A DNA stretch of 13,057 nucleotides from Comamonadaceae bacterium (GCA_024642025.1 JAHEBY010000028.1:1-13057), one strand, 5' to 3'. Numbered from the stretch's first letter, positions 5,737-13,057 are shown. Translations and numbers: made by a program. Notes: generated by a model not told the origin, from the sequence alone.

Positions 5737-7451
5737 CCTCAACAAAAGACGGAACTCTAAGAATGAACGAAACGGTTGAAGGTATCCCTGCGCTCGATGC
5801 AGCTCTTGTGCAGCGGGCAATTCTTGGCTCAGGGTCAGTGCCCCGTATGGCATGGATTGCAGGGCAGCTGAATATCAGTGAAAACGAATTGCTTCCACTG
5901 GCTGCCAAGCACTTCTCACTGGCCACCTTTGACATGGAAACATTGCGCCGACTGACGCCTGATTTCACGATTGTCTCGTTTGCCGAATGCCAGCGACGCG
6001 GGTGTCTCGTCGGTCGTTTTGACGGCGAATCAGATTTGACTGCCGTGTTGACAGATCCCATGGATGCGCGGTTTCGCCATTGGCTGGAGGCGAGACTTCG
6101 TCAACATTACGCAGCACTGGCGTTGGCCACCAGCGCAGATCTCCATGCGTACCTCGTGACCGCCGAGAAGTTCGTGCGTGCGATGGACGGCGTGAAGATG
6201 CATTCCGAACTGGACACAAAGGTAGTAGAAGCCTCCAAATCAATAACTATCTCCCATATCGATGCTACTGAAAGTCCGGTCGTTCGACTGGTAGATTCCA
6301 CGCTGTTTGATGCGCTGAGAACGGGTGCCAGTGACATTCACCTGGAAACGCATCCTGGCGGCATGGTCATCAAGTACCGCCTGGATGGCGTTCTCGAAGT
6401 TGTCAAGAAGATTGACAGCCTTGAGCTGGCAAATCAAGCCATTTCCCGAATAAAGGTTGTCTCCGAACTGGACATTGCCGAGCGCCGGATCCCCCAGGAC
6501 GGCCGCTTTCAGGTCGTCGTTGACTCCCGGGAAATAGATTTTCGCGTTTCCATCATGCCCAATCTCTTTGGAGAAGATGCGGTCTTGAGGGTGCTTGACC
6601 GAAAACACCTCACGGGCCATTTCCAGGCACTCACTCTCGATACCCTGGGATTTGACAGGCCGGTTCTGAATTTTATTCGCGACGCCTCGAAGATGCCGTA
6701 CGGCCTGCTACTCGTCACAGGCCCGACAGGCAGCGGAAAAACCACCACACTGTATGCAGCGCTGTCCGAAATCAACACTGGGCTGGACAAGATCATCACG
6801 ATTGAAGACCCGATTGAATATCAACTGCCGGGGGTCTTGCAAATACCTGTGAACGAAAAAAAGGGCTTGACCTTCGTTCGTGGTCTGCGGTCGATTCTTC
6901 GCCACGATCCAGACAAGATCATGGTCGGGGAAATCCGCGATGCGGAAACCGCGCACATCGCAGTTCAGGCGGCGCTTACGGGTCATCAGGTATTCACCAC
7001 GGTCCACGCAAACAACGTATTTGACGTCATTGGTCGTTTTGCCAACATGGGCGTGGACAGCTATAGCCTTGTTGCTGCACTCAATGGCATTGTGGCGCAG
7101 CGCTTGTTGCGCATCAATTGTCCGGACTGCGCGAAGCCCGTCTCAGAATCTCTGGGAGTGCTGAGGCAAAGCGGGGTGAAGCCGAATCACTACGACGGAG
7201 CGCGCTTCAGGCGCGGCATGGGTTGTGCGAACTGTCGCGGCACTGGCTACAAAGGGAGACGTGCCATTGCCGAAACGCTTCCCATGAGCGACGTGCTGCG
7301 CGACCAACTGGTGCAGCGGGCGCCACTGTCACAAATTCGACAGTCCGCCCGCGCCGGTGGCTTCACCAGCTTGCGCGACGCAGCAATGGCGCTCGCGCTC
7401 CAAGGCGAGACCACTCTTGAGGAGATCAACCGTGTCACACCTGTTGAATAG
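5733..7451 (+). CDS. gspE: Type II secretion / pilus assembly ATPase GspE
   Basis: This is a 572-residue cytoplasmic hexameric ATPase powering pseudopilus assembly. The N-terminal part (about 15-165) resembles the GspE/MshE N-domain. Catalytic motifs are complete: Asp box GASDIHLE (198-205) and RLDG (216-219), Walker A GPTGSGKT (330-337), Walker B IMVGEIRD with E400, and His box TGHQVFTTVHAN (416-427). A four-cysteine zinc site (C463, C466, C498, C501) is present, as in GspE/PilB and unlike PilT. ATG 5733 overlaps the gspF stop. An alternative ATG at 5763 is preceded by GGAA and would remove 10 residues. It is the only ATPase in the window, and no retraction ATPase is seen. Confidence 0.94.
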   Translation: MTSTKDGTLRMNETVEGIPALDAALVQRAILGSGSVPRMAWIAGQLNISENELLPLAAKHFSLATFDMETLRRLTPDFTIVSFAECQRRGCLVGRFDGESDLTAVLTDPMDARFRHWLEARLRQHYAALALATSADLHAYLVTAEKFVRAMDGVKMHSELDTKVVEASKSITISHIDATESPVVRLVDSTLFDALRTGASDIHLETHPGGMVIKYRLDGVLEVVKKIDSLELANQAISRIKVVSELDIAERRIPQDGRFQVVVDSREIDFRVSIMPNLFGEDAVLRVLDRKHLTGHFQALTLDTLGFDRPVLNFIRDASKMPYGLLLVTGPTGSGKTTTLYAALSEINTGLDKIITIEDPIEYQLPGVLQIPVNEKKGLTFVRGLRSILRHDPDKIMVGEIRDAETAHIAVQAALTGHQVFTTVHANNVFDVIGRFANMGVDSYSLVAALNGIVAQRLLRINCPDCAKPVSESLGVLRQSGVKPNHYDGARFRRGMGCANCRGTGYKGRRAIAETLPMSDVLRDQLVQRAPLSQIRQSARAGGFTSLRDAAMALALQGETTLEEINRVTPVE

Positions 7452-8268
7452 GTCTCTGGATCTATACATCGGCGCTCGGGCCGTGCGCGGCGTTTTGCGC
7501 CCGCCATGGTCCCGCAAACGCGTTGCTGCCGAGTCCCGGCATTCGTTTGGCCCGTCGATTCTCGACATCGACGTATCCATGACTCAAACGGAACTCGAAG
7601 ACACGTATCGTGAAGCCGTGGATGCAGTCGTGTCTGAAATAAATTCACAAGCGTCAGCCCAAGATGCCCGTCTACGCGTTGTGCTGGCAGACTCGCGCGT
7701 CCACTACGACGTTGTCTCAGGAAAATATGCGTCGGTCAGCGACCGGCAGCTGCAGGCAATAGCGGACGCATGCGTCAACGAGGTGCTTGGCGAGCAGGGC
7801 GCTGGGCAAATCGTGCGATGGCAGTTGCAGCCCGATATGCAACACCTTCTCATTTCATCCATGGATTCCCAGGATATCGATTTTGTATCCAACATAGCCT
7901 TGCGCCATCAACTTTCGTTGAAATCCCTGCAGCCCGACTTTTGTCGAAAATGGAATCTGCACGCAAGTTCACTCCCAAATGGGACGGGCGTTTTTGCCAC
8001 GTGGTGTGCCAAGCATTTAATCGTCGCCTACGTCAAGAGTGGCTCGATAGTGACTCTGAGCTGTGGTGCAACTGTCAATAGTGTCCATGCGGCGGAAGAC
8101 GTCACTCACGTAAAGTGCTCTTTGGACGAGCGTGTCGACCGCATGTTGTCCAATGCCGGCGAGAGTGCTGTTGATGTGTCCTCTTTCATACTTGTCACGG
8201 CCGCAGATGAATCGGTGTTTGCGTCGCCAAGATGGACTGTTATCCGGCTCTCCGAGGAGTTGGCATGA
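7432..8268 (+). CDS. Uncharacterised cytoplasmic protein in PilM / GspL-N position
   Basis: This is a 278-residue protein with no transmembrane segment or signal peptide. It starts with LDLYIGARAVRGVL and has a central stretch LRVVLADSRVHYDVV, then IVRWQLQP and LSLKSLQPDFCRKWN. The alternating beta-rich pattern and the place directly before a PilN-like gene fit a diverged member of the actin-like PilM/GspL/MshI fold. I see no clear ATP-binding PHOSPHATE motifs, so nucleotide binding is doubtful. GTG 7432 is chosen because GAGGAG (7419-7424) lies 7 bases upstream. It overlaps the gspE end by 20 bases and excludes 25 upstream codons of the open frame. The expected role is to link the ATPase to the inner-membrane assembly proteins. 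The placement is reliable but the function is inferred from synteny. Confidence 0.72.
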   Translation: MSHLLNRSLDLYIGARAVRGVLRPPWSRKRVAAESRHSFGPSILDIDVSMTQTELEDTYREAVDAVVSEINSQASAQDARLRVVLADSRVHYDVVSGKYASVSDRQLQAIADACVNEVLGEQGAGQIVRWQLQPDMQHLLISSMDSQDIDFVSNIALRHQLSLKSLQPDFCRKWNLHASSLPNGTGVFATWCAKHLIVAYVKSGSIVTLSCGATVNSVHAAEDVTHVKCSLDERVDRMLSNAGESAVDVSSFILVTAADESVFASPRWTVIRLSEELA

Positions 8269-8810
8269 AGAGTGCCCACATTCATCTGGAGTTTGCACCC
8301 CAAGCCAGGGACGGCGTTACCTCGCGGGGGCTGGCGATGCTAATCTTGTCGGCGCTGTTATTGCTGGCGGTTGGTGGCAGGGCTGCATATCAACTATACG
8401 TAAATGCCAATCAATCCAAGGAATTGTCAGCGCTAAATGCCAGCCGAATGGCGCCAACATCATCTGTCGCCAGCCGCACTGTGGCGACGAATCCTGGGGA
8501 GGCCGCACGCGTTCAATACGTCCGGCTGACGTCACGAAAATTGACCACACCTTGGGCCGACCTGCTGAATGCGATGGAAACATTGCCGCCTGGAGTGGCA
8601 CTGCTGACGATAGACCCATCCGCAACAAAAGGCAGCTTGACGATAACTGGCGAGGCATCCGGCTCCGTCGAAATGTTGAACTACCTCTCTTTACTTCAAA
8701 GCGATACACGGCTTGCGAACGTGACATTGGCTTCGCACCAGATTCAACTTCAATCGCCAGGAACTCCCGTTCGATTCCAGATACGTGCAACCTGGGGAGA
8801 AGATCGATGA
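8265..8810 (+). CDS. PilN-like inner-membrane assembly protein
   Basis: This is a 181-residue bitopic protein with a short cytoplasmic N-terminus, one membrane helix (about 21-44) and a periplasmic ferredoxin-like domain. The segment TPWADLLNAMETLPPGVALL, followed by GSLTITGEASGSVEMLNYL and the final strand VRFQIRATW, is typical of PilN (fimbrial assembly family). PilN recruits the PilM-type protein through its N-terminus and pairs with PilO in the periplasm. ATG 8265 overlaps the previous stop as ATGA and has GAGGAG at 8254-8259. An upstream in-frame ATG at 8232 lies inside the preceding gene and lacks such a site. In PilN the N-terminal tail before the membrane helix usually carries an INLLP-like motif; here it reads HIHLEFAPQ, which is only a loose match. 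Confidence 0.82.
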   Translation: MKSAHIHLEFAPQARDGVTSRGLAMLILSALLLLAVGGRAAYQLYVNANQSKELSALNASRMAPTSSVASRTVATNPGEAARVQYVRLTSRKLTTPWADLLNAMETLPPGVALLTIDPSATKGSLTITGEASGSVEMLNYLSLLQSDTRLANVTLASHQIQLQSPGTPVRFQIRATWGEDR

Positions 8811-9355
8811 AAGATTCATTGGCCGCTCTGTGGCTTTTGGGCGCCAGACGTGCCGGCGCCTACGGCGTGGTTGCAATTGCACTTGCTCTTTCAGCCGTAG
8901 CACTGGCGCTCTGGATTCCTCGCCTGGAAGCCCAAGGTGAAGCGCTTCGAGTCGCGCATGAGGAAAAGGCCAAAAGTACCCCCAAACCATCAACAGCAGT
9001 TGCGGTTCGTCGTATCCCCGTTGGACAGCAGATCGGTGATTATGTGGCTGAGTTTCCATTGCTATCGCAGAGGACCGAGGATTTGAAGGAGGTATTTCTC
9101 AGCGCAAAGCGCAACAGGTTGCAGCTCGCCAGAGGGGACTATCAGTTCAAGAATGATGCAAAGTCGCCGCTCGTGACTTTAACTGCCACGTTCCCTGTGA
9201 CTGCGGACTATGGCTCGCTAAAGGGCTTTACAGCGGACGTATTGCGCGCACTCCCCAACGCTTCGATGGATGAGTTGCGAATGGCGCGGAGTACCACCAG
9301 CAATACACAACTGGAGTCATCCGTTCGTTTCACATTCAATTACAGGAGGCCCTGA
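8807..9355 (+). CDS. PilO / GspM-like inner-membrane protein
   Basis: This is a 182-residue protein with a basic N-terminus, a membrane helix at about 17-36, a short coiled-coil-like stretch (RLEAQGEALRVAHEEKAK) and a periplasmic alpha/beta domain ending in a strand (SSVRFTFNYRRP). The segment TFPVTADYGSLKGFTADVLRALPNASMDEL matches the pattern of PilO/GspM periplasmic domains. The likely role is heterodimer formation with the PilN-like protein to align the inner-membrane platform with the connector and secretin. ATG 8807 overlaps the PilN-like stop (ATGA) and has GGGGAG at 8794-8799. The reading frame is open far upstream (to 8132), but that part is a shadow of the two preceding genes. Family assignment rests on topology, size and order more than on strict motifs. 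Confidence 0.74.
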   Translation: MKDSLAALWLLGARRAGAYGVVAIALALSAVALALWIPRLEAQGEALRVAHEEKAKSTPKPSTAVAVRRIPVGQQIGDYVAEFPLLSQRTEDLKEVFLSAKRNRLQLARGDYQFKNDAKSPLVTLTATFPVTADYGSLKGFTADVLRALPNASMDELRMARSTTSNTQLESSVRFTFNYRRP

Positions 9356-9356
9356 C

Positions 9357-9917
9357 ATGAGCACCTCCAACCGGTTACCCCAGTTCACACTCGTGGCGGT
9401 AGCGGGGGTTATGGCGTTTTACGCTGCCTTTCAATGGCAGCGGTCATCCTCAACGGCTCAGCTACCAATTGTGGAGGCAGCGCCGCGCAGCGCCAAAGTG
9501 TCGGTCGCAAGCGAGTCTCAGGTTATTGTGCCCCCGGAGCGAGACCCCACGCTATCCTTGCCAAACCGTACAAGGGTCGTTCCTGACGCAAAAGGTGATG
9601 CGTTCACGGCCTTGAGCTGGTTGCCGCCACCTCCACCAGTGCGGGTCGCGCCGGCTGCGCCTCCTGTGCCGCCTCCCCCTCCTCCAGCACCAGTTGCACC
9701 GCCGCTGCCATTCACTTTTGTCGGCCTCATCGAGCAAGGCAGCTCAAAACCACAAGCATTTTTGTCCAGGGGCGATACCTTGCTGGTCGTTGCGGCTGGC
9801 GACATGCTGGATAACAACACTTACCGTGTCGACACTCTCACGCCTCAGCAGATCGTCATCACGTACCTGCCTCTGAATACACCGCAAACACTCAATATTT
9901 CGGGAACTGCCAAATGA
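9357..9917 (+). CDS. PilP / GspC-like periplasmic connector with polyproline linker
   Basis: This is a 186-residue protein that likely connects the inner-membrane complex to the N-domains of the secretin. It has a membrane helix at about 9-25, a low-complexity periplasmic region, a proline-rich linker (about 90-118, with runs of five and six prolines) and a small beta domain (119-181). The beta domain begins FTFVGLIEQGSSKPQAFLSRGD and resembles the GspC homology region and PilP beta-sandwich. Unlike PilP it shows no lipobox and is anchored by its N-terminal helix, as GspC is. There is no PDZ domain. ATG 9357 has a consensus AGGAGG (9344-9349) 7 bases upstream and lies one base after the previous stop. 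The polyproline runs would normally need elongation factor P for efficient translation. Confidence 0.78.
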   Translation: MSTSNRLPQFTLVAVAGVMAFYAAFQWQRSSSTAQLPIVEAAPRSAKVSVASESQVIVPPERDPTLSLPNRTRVVPDAKGDAFTALSWLPPPPPVRVAPAAPPVPPPPPPAPVAPPLPFTFVGLIEQGSSKPQAFLSRGDTLLVVAAGDMLDNNTYRVDTLTPQQIVITYLPLNTPQTLNISGTAK

Positions 9918-11992
9918 AAACAACCCGCCTCATACGCGCCGTCCGTAACGCCGGATTGGCCACCTTTTTGGGTGTAGTGCTTTCGGGATGCGCTGGCATG
10001 CGTTATCACTCCGAGGGGATGAAGCTTGTTTCAGACGGAAGCCAGGAGGATGGGCTTGCCAGCCTTCAGAAGGCAACACAGTTGGAGCCGACCAACGGTG
10101 AATTCCGACTGGATTTTTTGAAGGCGAAGAGCAAATATGCCAATGAATTGGCGGTGCAGGCAGGCGAAGCTTTGCAGAAGGGTAACGTCGCCCAAGCGCG
10201 CGACCTGTACACAAAGTCATTGAAGGTGGAGCCCACTAATACCGTGGCACGAATGGGTCTCACCAGCATCGAACTCGACGCGCGGAGCGACCGCCTGGTT
10301 ACAGAATCGGCCCGCCTGGTTGCAGATGGTCGGCTGGAAGCAGCCCGCGCAAAGGTGACCACTGCACTGTCTGAAAATCCGACCCATGCCGCCGCCAAAC
10401 GTCAACTTGCGGCCATTGAGCAAAAGGAACAGAAGCTGCGAGATGAAATGGCCGAAAGGTCAGCCGCCCGTTCAATTATGAATAAGCCCGTCACCCTGCA
10501 ATTTCGTGACGCCAATCTTCGTATGGTCTTTGAGGCACTTTCTCGAACGACAGGCCTGAATGTGATTCTTGATCGTGATGTCCGCGCGGACTTGAAGACA
10601 ACCATCTTCGTAAAAGACGCAGCTGTCGACGATACAGTGGACCTCATTTTGCTCCAGAATCAACTTGAAAAGCGGGTGATCAATGCCAACACCTTGTTCA
10701 TTTTCCCGGCTACGCCTGCCAAGCAGAAAGAGTATCAGGACCTCCAGGTTCGCAGTTTTCAAATAGCCAACGCAGATGTAAAGTATCTACAGACACTCCT
10801 GAAGTCTGTCCTCAAAATCAAGGATGTTTCGGTCGACGAGCGCAGTAGTACATTGGTCATTCGCGACACACTCGATGCAATTGCCGTCGCGTCAAAAGTC
10901 ATCGCAGCGCATGACGTGCCGGAGCCTGAAATCATGCTCGAGGTTGAAGTCCTTGAAATCTCGCACGACCGGCTTACAAATCTCGGGGTGAAATTTCCCG
11001 ATGCAGTCACCTTTTCCACGCCTTCTCCTTCCGGGGGCCTGACGGTTGGCGCGCTTCGCGCATTGACTACCAGCGATCTGCTGGTAAGTCCATTGTCGAT
11101 TGGCATCAACTTGAAATTGCAGGACACCGACGCAAACATACTGGCCAGCCCACGGATCCGCGCACGCAACAAGGAGAAGGCGCGAATTCTCATTGGTGAC
11201 CGTGTGCCCATCATCACTAACTCTGTGACTCCCACAGCCAGCGGTACTGGCGTCGTAACTGGCTCTGTTCAATATCAGGACGTCGGTTTGAAACTGGAAT
11301 TTGAGCCACAGGTTTACAACAGTGAAGAGGTTGGAATTCGTATTGCTCTTGAAGTCAGTTCCATCGTCAAAGAGATTGCCGGACCAAGTGGCTCTCTGGC
11401 ATACCAGATCGGAACAAGAAACGCGAACACCGTAGTTCGCCTTCAGGATGGGGAAACCCAAATTCTGGGCGGCCTCATTTCGTCAGGAGACCGCAATACC
11501 GCCTCCAAGGTTCCTGGACTGGGTCAATTGCCAGTTTTGGGGCGGCTGTTCAGCAACAACAGTGGCACAGACAACAAGACCGAAATCATTCTTTCGATAA
11601 CACCGCACATTCTGCGGGCACCTGCGGTGCTTGACGCCTCTGTTCGAAGTGTCTTTTCTGGCACCGAGGGCAGCATGAGGGAACGTGCGCTGCAACTTGA
11701 CCCGATTGGATCGGTATCCGCATCGTCCGACGGTTCAAGCAGGTCGTCACCCGTAGCGCCGTCATTGCGTCCTGTACCCAAGGGCATGGCACCACCAATA
11801 TCGGCTCCCGCACCTGGCCCTGCTCAACCCGGTGCCGCCACTAGTCCGCTTGGATTTACCAGGTTGCCGCCATTGATGAATAACACGAGAGTCGCTCCGC
11901 CACCGCCAGCCACCGCAACCCCGGCACCGGCTTCAGCGCAAGATTCTGCGCAAGACCAAGCGCCGGCATCAGAGGCCACAACATCGCAATGA
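9914..11992 (+). CDS. gspD: Lipoprotein secretin with N-terminal TPR-like repeats (GspD/MshL-like)
   Basis: This is a 692-residue outer-membrane channel subunit. The N-terminus carries a lipoprotein signal with lipobox VLSGC, so C26 should be lipidated. Residues about 30-185 look like tetratricopeptide repeats (GLASLQKATQLEPTNGEF, ARDLYTKSLKVEPTN, ARAKVTTALSENPTHAAAKRQL). Next come a secretin N0/STN-like domain (190-268, KPVTLQFRDANLRMVFEAL) and one N1-type domain (about 278-335, VRSFQIANADVKYLQTLL). The secretin core (338-568) ends with VPGLGQLPVLGRLFSNNS and TEIILSITPHIL. A proline/alanine-rich tail (about 600-692) closes the protein. The lipid anchor may let the protein reach the outer membrane without a separate pilotin, as known for HxcQ-type secretins. 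It overlaps its neighbours on both sides by ATGA. The symbol reflects family, not a proven GspD ortholog. Confidence 0.92.
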   Translation: MKTTRLIRAVRNAGLATFLGVVLSGCAGMRYHSEGMKLVSDGSQEDGLASLQKATQLEPTNGEFRLDFLKAKSKYANELAVQAGEALQKGNVAQARDLYTKSLKVEPTNTVARMGLTSIELDARSDRLVTESARLVADGRLEAARAKVTTALSENPTHAAAKRQLAAIEQKEQKLRDEMAERSAARSIMNKPVTLQFRDANLRMVFEALSRTTGLNVILDRDVRADLKTTIFVKDAAVDDTVDLILLQNQLEKRVINANTLFIFPATPAKQKEYQDLQVRSFQIANADVKYLQTLLKSVLKIKDVSVDERSSTLVIRDTLDAIAVASKVIAAHDVPEPEIMLEVEVLEISHDRLTNLGVKFPDAVTFSTPSPSGGLTVGALRALTTSDLLVSPLSIGINLKLQDTDANILASPRIRARNKEKARILIGDRVPIITNSVTPTASGTGVVTGSVQYQDVGLKLEFEPQVYNSEEVGIRIALEVSSIVKEIAGPSGSLAYQIGTRNANTVVRLQDGETQILGGLISSGDRNTASKVPGLGQLPVLGRLFSNNSGTDNKTEIILSITPHILRAPAVLDASVRSVFSGTEGSMRERALQLDPIGSVSASSDGSSRSSPVAPSLRPVPKGMAPPISAPAPGPAQPGAATSPLGFTRLPPLMNNTRVAPPPPATATPAPASAQDSAQDQAPASEATTSQ

Positions 11993-12498
11993 CCCCCAAA
12001 ACACGCAAAGCCGCATCCCGCGGCTTCACGTTCATAGAGCTTGTCATTACATTGGCGCTTGTTGGGCTATTGGCCATGTTTGCCGTGCCGATGTTTGACA
12101 TGGCAAACACCCGGATGAAAGAGTCTGAACTTCGGCAATCCCTGCGGACTATCCGAGCAGGCATAGATGCCTATAAGGCCGCTACGGACGCGGGCACACT
12201 GCCGCGCGAGACCGGCGATTCCGGGTACCCGCCGTCGCTCGAAAAGTTGGTCGAGCCGCTTGAAATACTGGGCAAGCCAGACCTGAGCGGGACCATCGCT
12301 TCAAAGCGAATAGTCATTTTGCGACAGCTTCCACGCGACCCTTTTAATACCGACCTTGAGTTGCCTCCGGAGTTGACATGGGACACGCGGGCATATGCCA
12401 GCAGGCCTGACGATCCACAGCCTGGCGCAGACGTCTTTGATATTTCATCCAAGTCAAAACGAACGGCACTGGATGGAACCCTGTATTCGAGTTGGTAA
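11989..12498 (+). CDS. GspG-like pseudopilin (second in operon)
   Basis: This is a 169-residue prepilin-like protein. A basic 12-residue leader precedes the peptidase site SRG|FTFIELVITLALVG, with cleavage after G12 and Glu at +5 (E17). The C-terminal half contains LPRDPF and DVFDISSKSKRTALDGTLYSSW. This resembles the end of GspG-type pseudopilins but lacks the acidic SDGQ calcium loop seen in the first gene of the operon. The start ATG overlaps the secretin stop as ATGA, and 4 bases separate its stop from the next start. It is likely a minor or alternative pseudopilus subunit rather than the major one. It is not clearly GspH, GspI or GspJ. Confidence 0.88.
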   Translation: MTPKTRKAASRGFTFIELVITLALVGLLAMFAVPMFDMANTRMKESELRQSLRTIRAGIDAYKAATDAGTLPRETGDSGYPPSLEKLVEPLEILGKPDLSGTIASKRIVILRQLPRDPFNTDLELPPELTWDTRAYASRPDDPQPGADVFDISSKSKRTALDGTLYSSW

Positions 12499-12502
12499 TC
12501 AA

Positions 12503-12922
12503 GTGAATTTCAAGCTCCCGACCCTTTCAACGATTCGCAGCGGCAAGCGTCTGTGCTCCCGCTCGATGCTCCCCGGTTTTACGCTAATTGAGATGCTGGT
12601 GGTGATGACGCTGATCGCCTTATTGCTGACCCTTGCTGTACCACGCTATTTCAATGCACTGGACAACGGGCGGACAAAGGTGCAGCTCCAAAACATTGCA
12701 ACGCTGCGTGATGCGATCGACAAGTTCAACGCAGATCAGGGGCACTACCCGGACGACCTGCAGGAACTGGTCGCAAAAAAGTATCTGCGCCAGGTGCCGC
12801 TTGATCCTTTCACCGAGTTGCCGAACTGGGTCGTGATAGCACCATCTGATCCAGCGCTCGGCAACGTTTACGACGTGCAGCCGGCACAAGCTGCCAAGTC
12901 TACCGCGCCAGAGGGCAATTAA
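12503..12922 (+). CDS. GspG-like pseudopilin (third in operon)
   Basis: This is a 139-residue prepilin-like protein from GTG 12503. The leader contains basic residues (SGKRLCSRS) and ends at MLPG|FTLIEMLVVMTLIALL, with cleavage after G25 and Glu at +5 (E30). The body has AVPRYF, DAIDKFNADQGHYPDDLQEL and VPLDPFTELPNW, the usual GspG-type pattern, and a short C-terminus without a calcium loop. The start is uncertain. GTG 12503 lies 4 bases after the preceding stop and gives a normal leader. ATG 12473 would overlap the previous gene by 26 bases, and ATG 12566 would leave only four leader residues. Compact size and position suggest a minor pseudopilin. Confidence 0.85.
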   Translation: MNFKLPTLSTIRSGKRLCSRSMLPGFTLIEMLVVMTLIALLLTLAVPRYFNALDNGRTKVQLQNIATLRDAIDKFNADQGHYPDDLQELVAKKYLRQVPLDPFTELPNWVVIAPSDPALGNVYDVQPAQAAKSTAPEGN

Positions 12923-13057
12923 GTGACTGCCGCGCTCGTAAGTCACAAGATTCAAGGCCATGGCCGATCGGATGGTTTCATGCTGATGGGCTTGCTGATT
13001 GTCCTGGCACTTGGTGGCATTTCGCTCATGGCCGCCGTTGACATTTGGACCGTACAG
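12923..13057 (+). CDS. Pseudopilin-like protein lacking Glu5, N-terminal part (3' end outside window)
   Basis: Only the first 45 codons are in the window. GTG 12923 follows the previous stop codon directly and has GAGGGC (12911-12916) as ribosome binding site. The sequence SDG|FMLMGLLIVLALGGISLM looks like a prepilin peptidase site after G18 followed by a hydrophobic helix. The residue at +5 is Gly (G23) instead of Glu, and the +2 position is Met. Absence of Glu5 is known for GspK, the tip pseudopilin. From memory, it is also known for a PulG-annotated family with FTYxGL at this place, often found at the end of such operons. Identity beyond prepilin-like cannot be settled without the rest of the gene. 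Confidence 0.75.
   Translation, partial: MTAALVSHKIQGHGRSDGFMLMGLLIVLALGGISLMAAVDIWTVQ

Noticed and set aside
7357..7431. Upstream extension of the PilM-position gene
   Set aside because: It lies fully inside gspE. GTG 7432 has a GAGGAG site at good spacing, so the extra 25 codons are unlikely to be translated.
8132..8806. Upstream extension of the PilO-like reading frame
   Set aside because: It overlaps the ends of the PilM-position gene and the whole PilN-like gene. A strong ribosome binding site and ATGA coupling place the real start at 8807.
1..13057. CRISPR arrays, tRNA or rRNA genes, insertion sequences, prophage genes
   Set aside because: No regularly spaced repeats, no tRNA-like cloverleaf or rRNA sequence, and no transposase, integrase or phage structural gene could be found.

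Overview
The window looks like a chromosomal segment from a betaproteobacterium of the order Burkholderiales, probably Comamonadaceae (Rhodoferax/Polaromonas-like). This rests on moderate GC content, the QseB/PmrA-type regulator sequence, a TTTGATAGCT-type intergenic repeat, and a secretion-gene order I associate with that group. The taxonomic call is inference.

Layout. (1) 1-429 is the 3' end of a xanthine dehydrogenase molybdopterin subunit gene (xdhB), unrelated to the rest. (2) 430-923 is about 490 bp without a credible gene. It holds an inverted repeat just after xdhB and a second hairpin. (3) 924-3024 is a two-component pair: an OmpR-type QseB/PmrA-like regulator and its sensor kinase, overlapping by 14 bp. 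(4) 3029-3679, minus strand, is a small exported lytic transglycosylase that converges on the kinase gene with only 4 bp between them. (5) 3680-3986 is a divergent control region. It contains a direct repeat matching the PmrA/QseB box (YTTAAK-N5-YTTAAK) 9 bp upstream of a good -10 element. (6) From 3987 to the right edge runs one tightly packed plus-strand operon of at least eleven genes. In order these are a GspG pseudopilin, GspF platform protein, GspE ATPase, a divergent PilM/GspL-position protein, PilN-like, PilO/GspM-like and PilP/GspC-like proteins, a lipoprotein secretin with TPR-like repeats, two more pseudopilins, and the start of a fourth pseudopilin-like protein lacking Glu5.

How it fits together. 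The operon encodes most of a type II secretion / type IV pilus-like machine. It includes a hexameric ATPase, an inner-membrane platform with assembly proteins, a periplasmic connector, an outer-membrane secretin and a pseudopilus. It is not a canonical gsp operon, because the assembly proteins are short and split in the PilM-N-O-P manner while the pilins are GspG-like. No prepilin peptidase or GspH/I/J is seen here. The adjacent transglycosylase could open peptidoglycan for the secretin. The upstream regulator probably switches the operon on through the box at 3898-3914. The secreted substrate cannot be read from this window.
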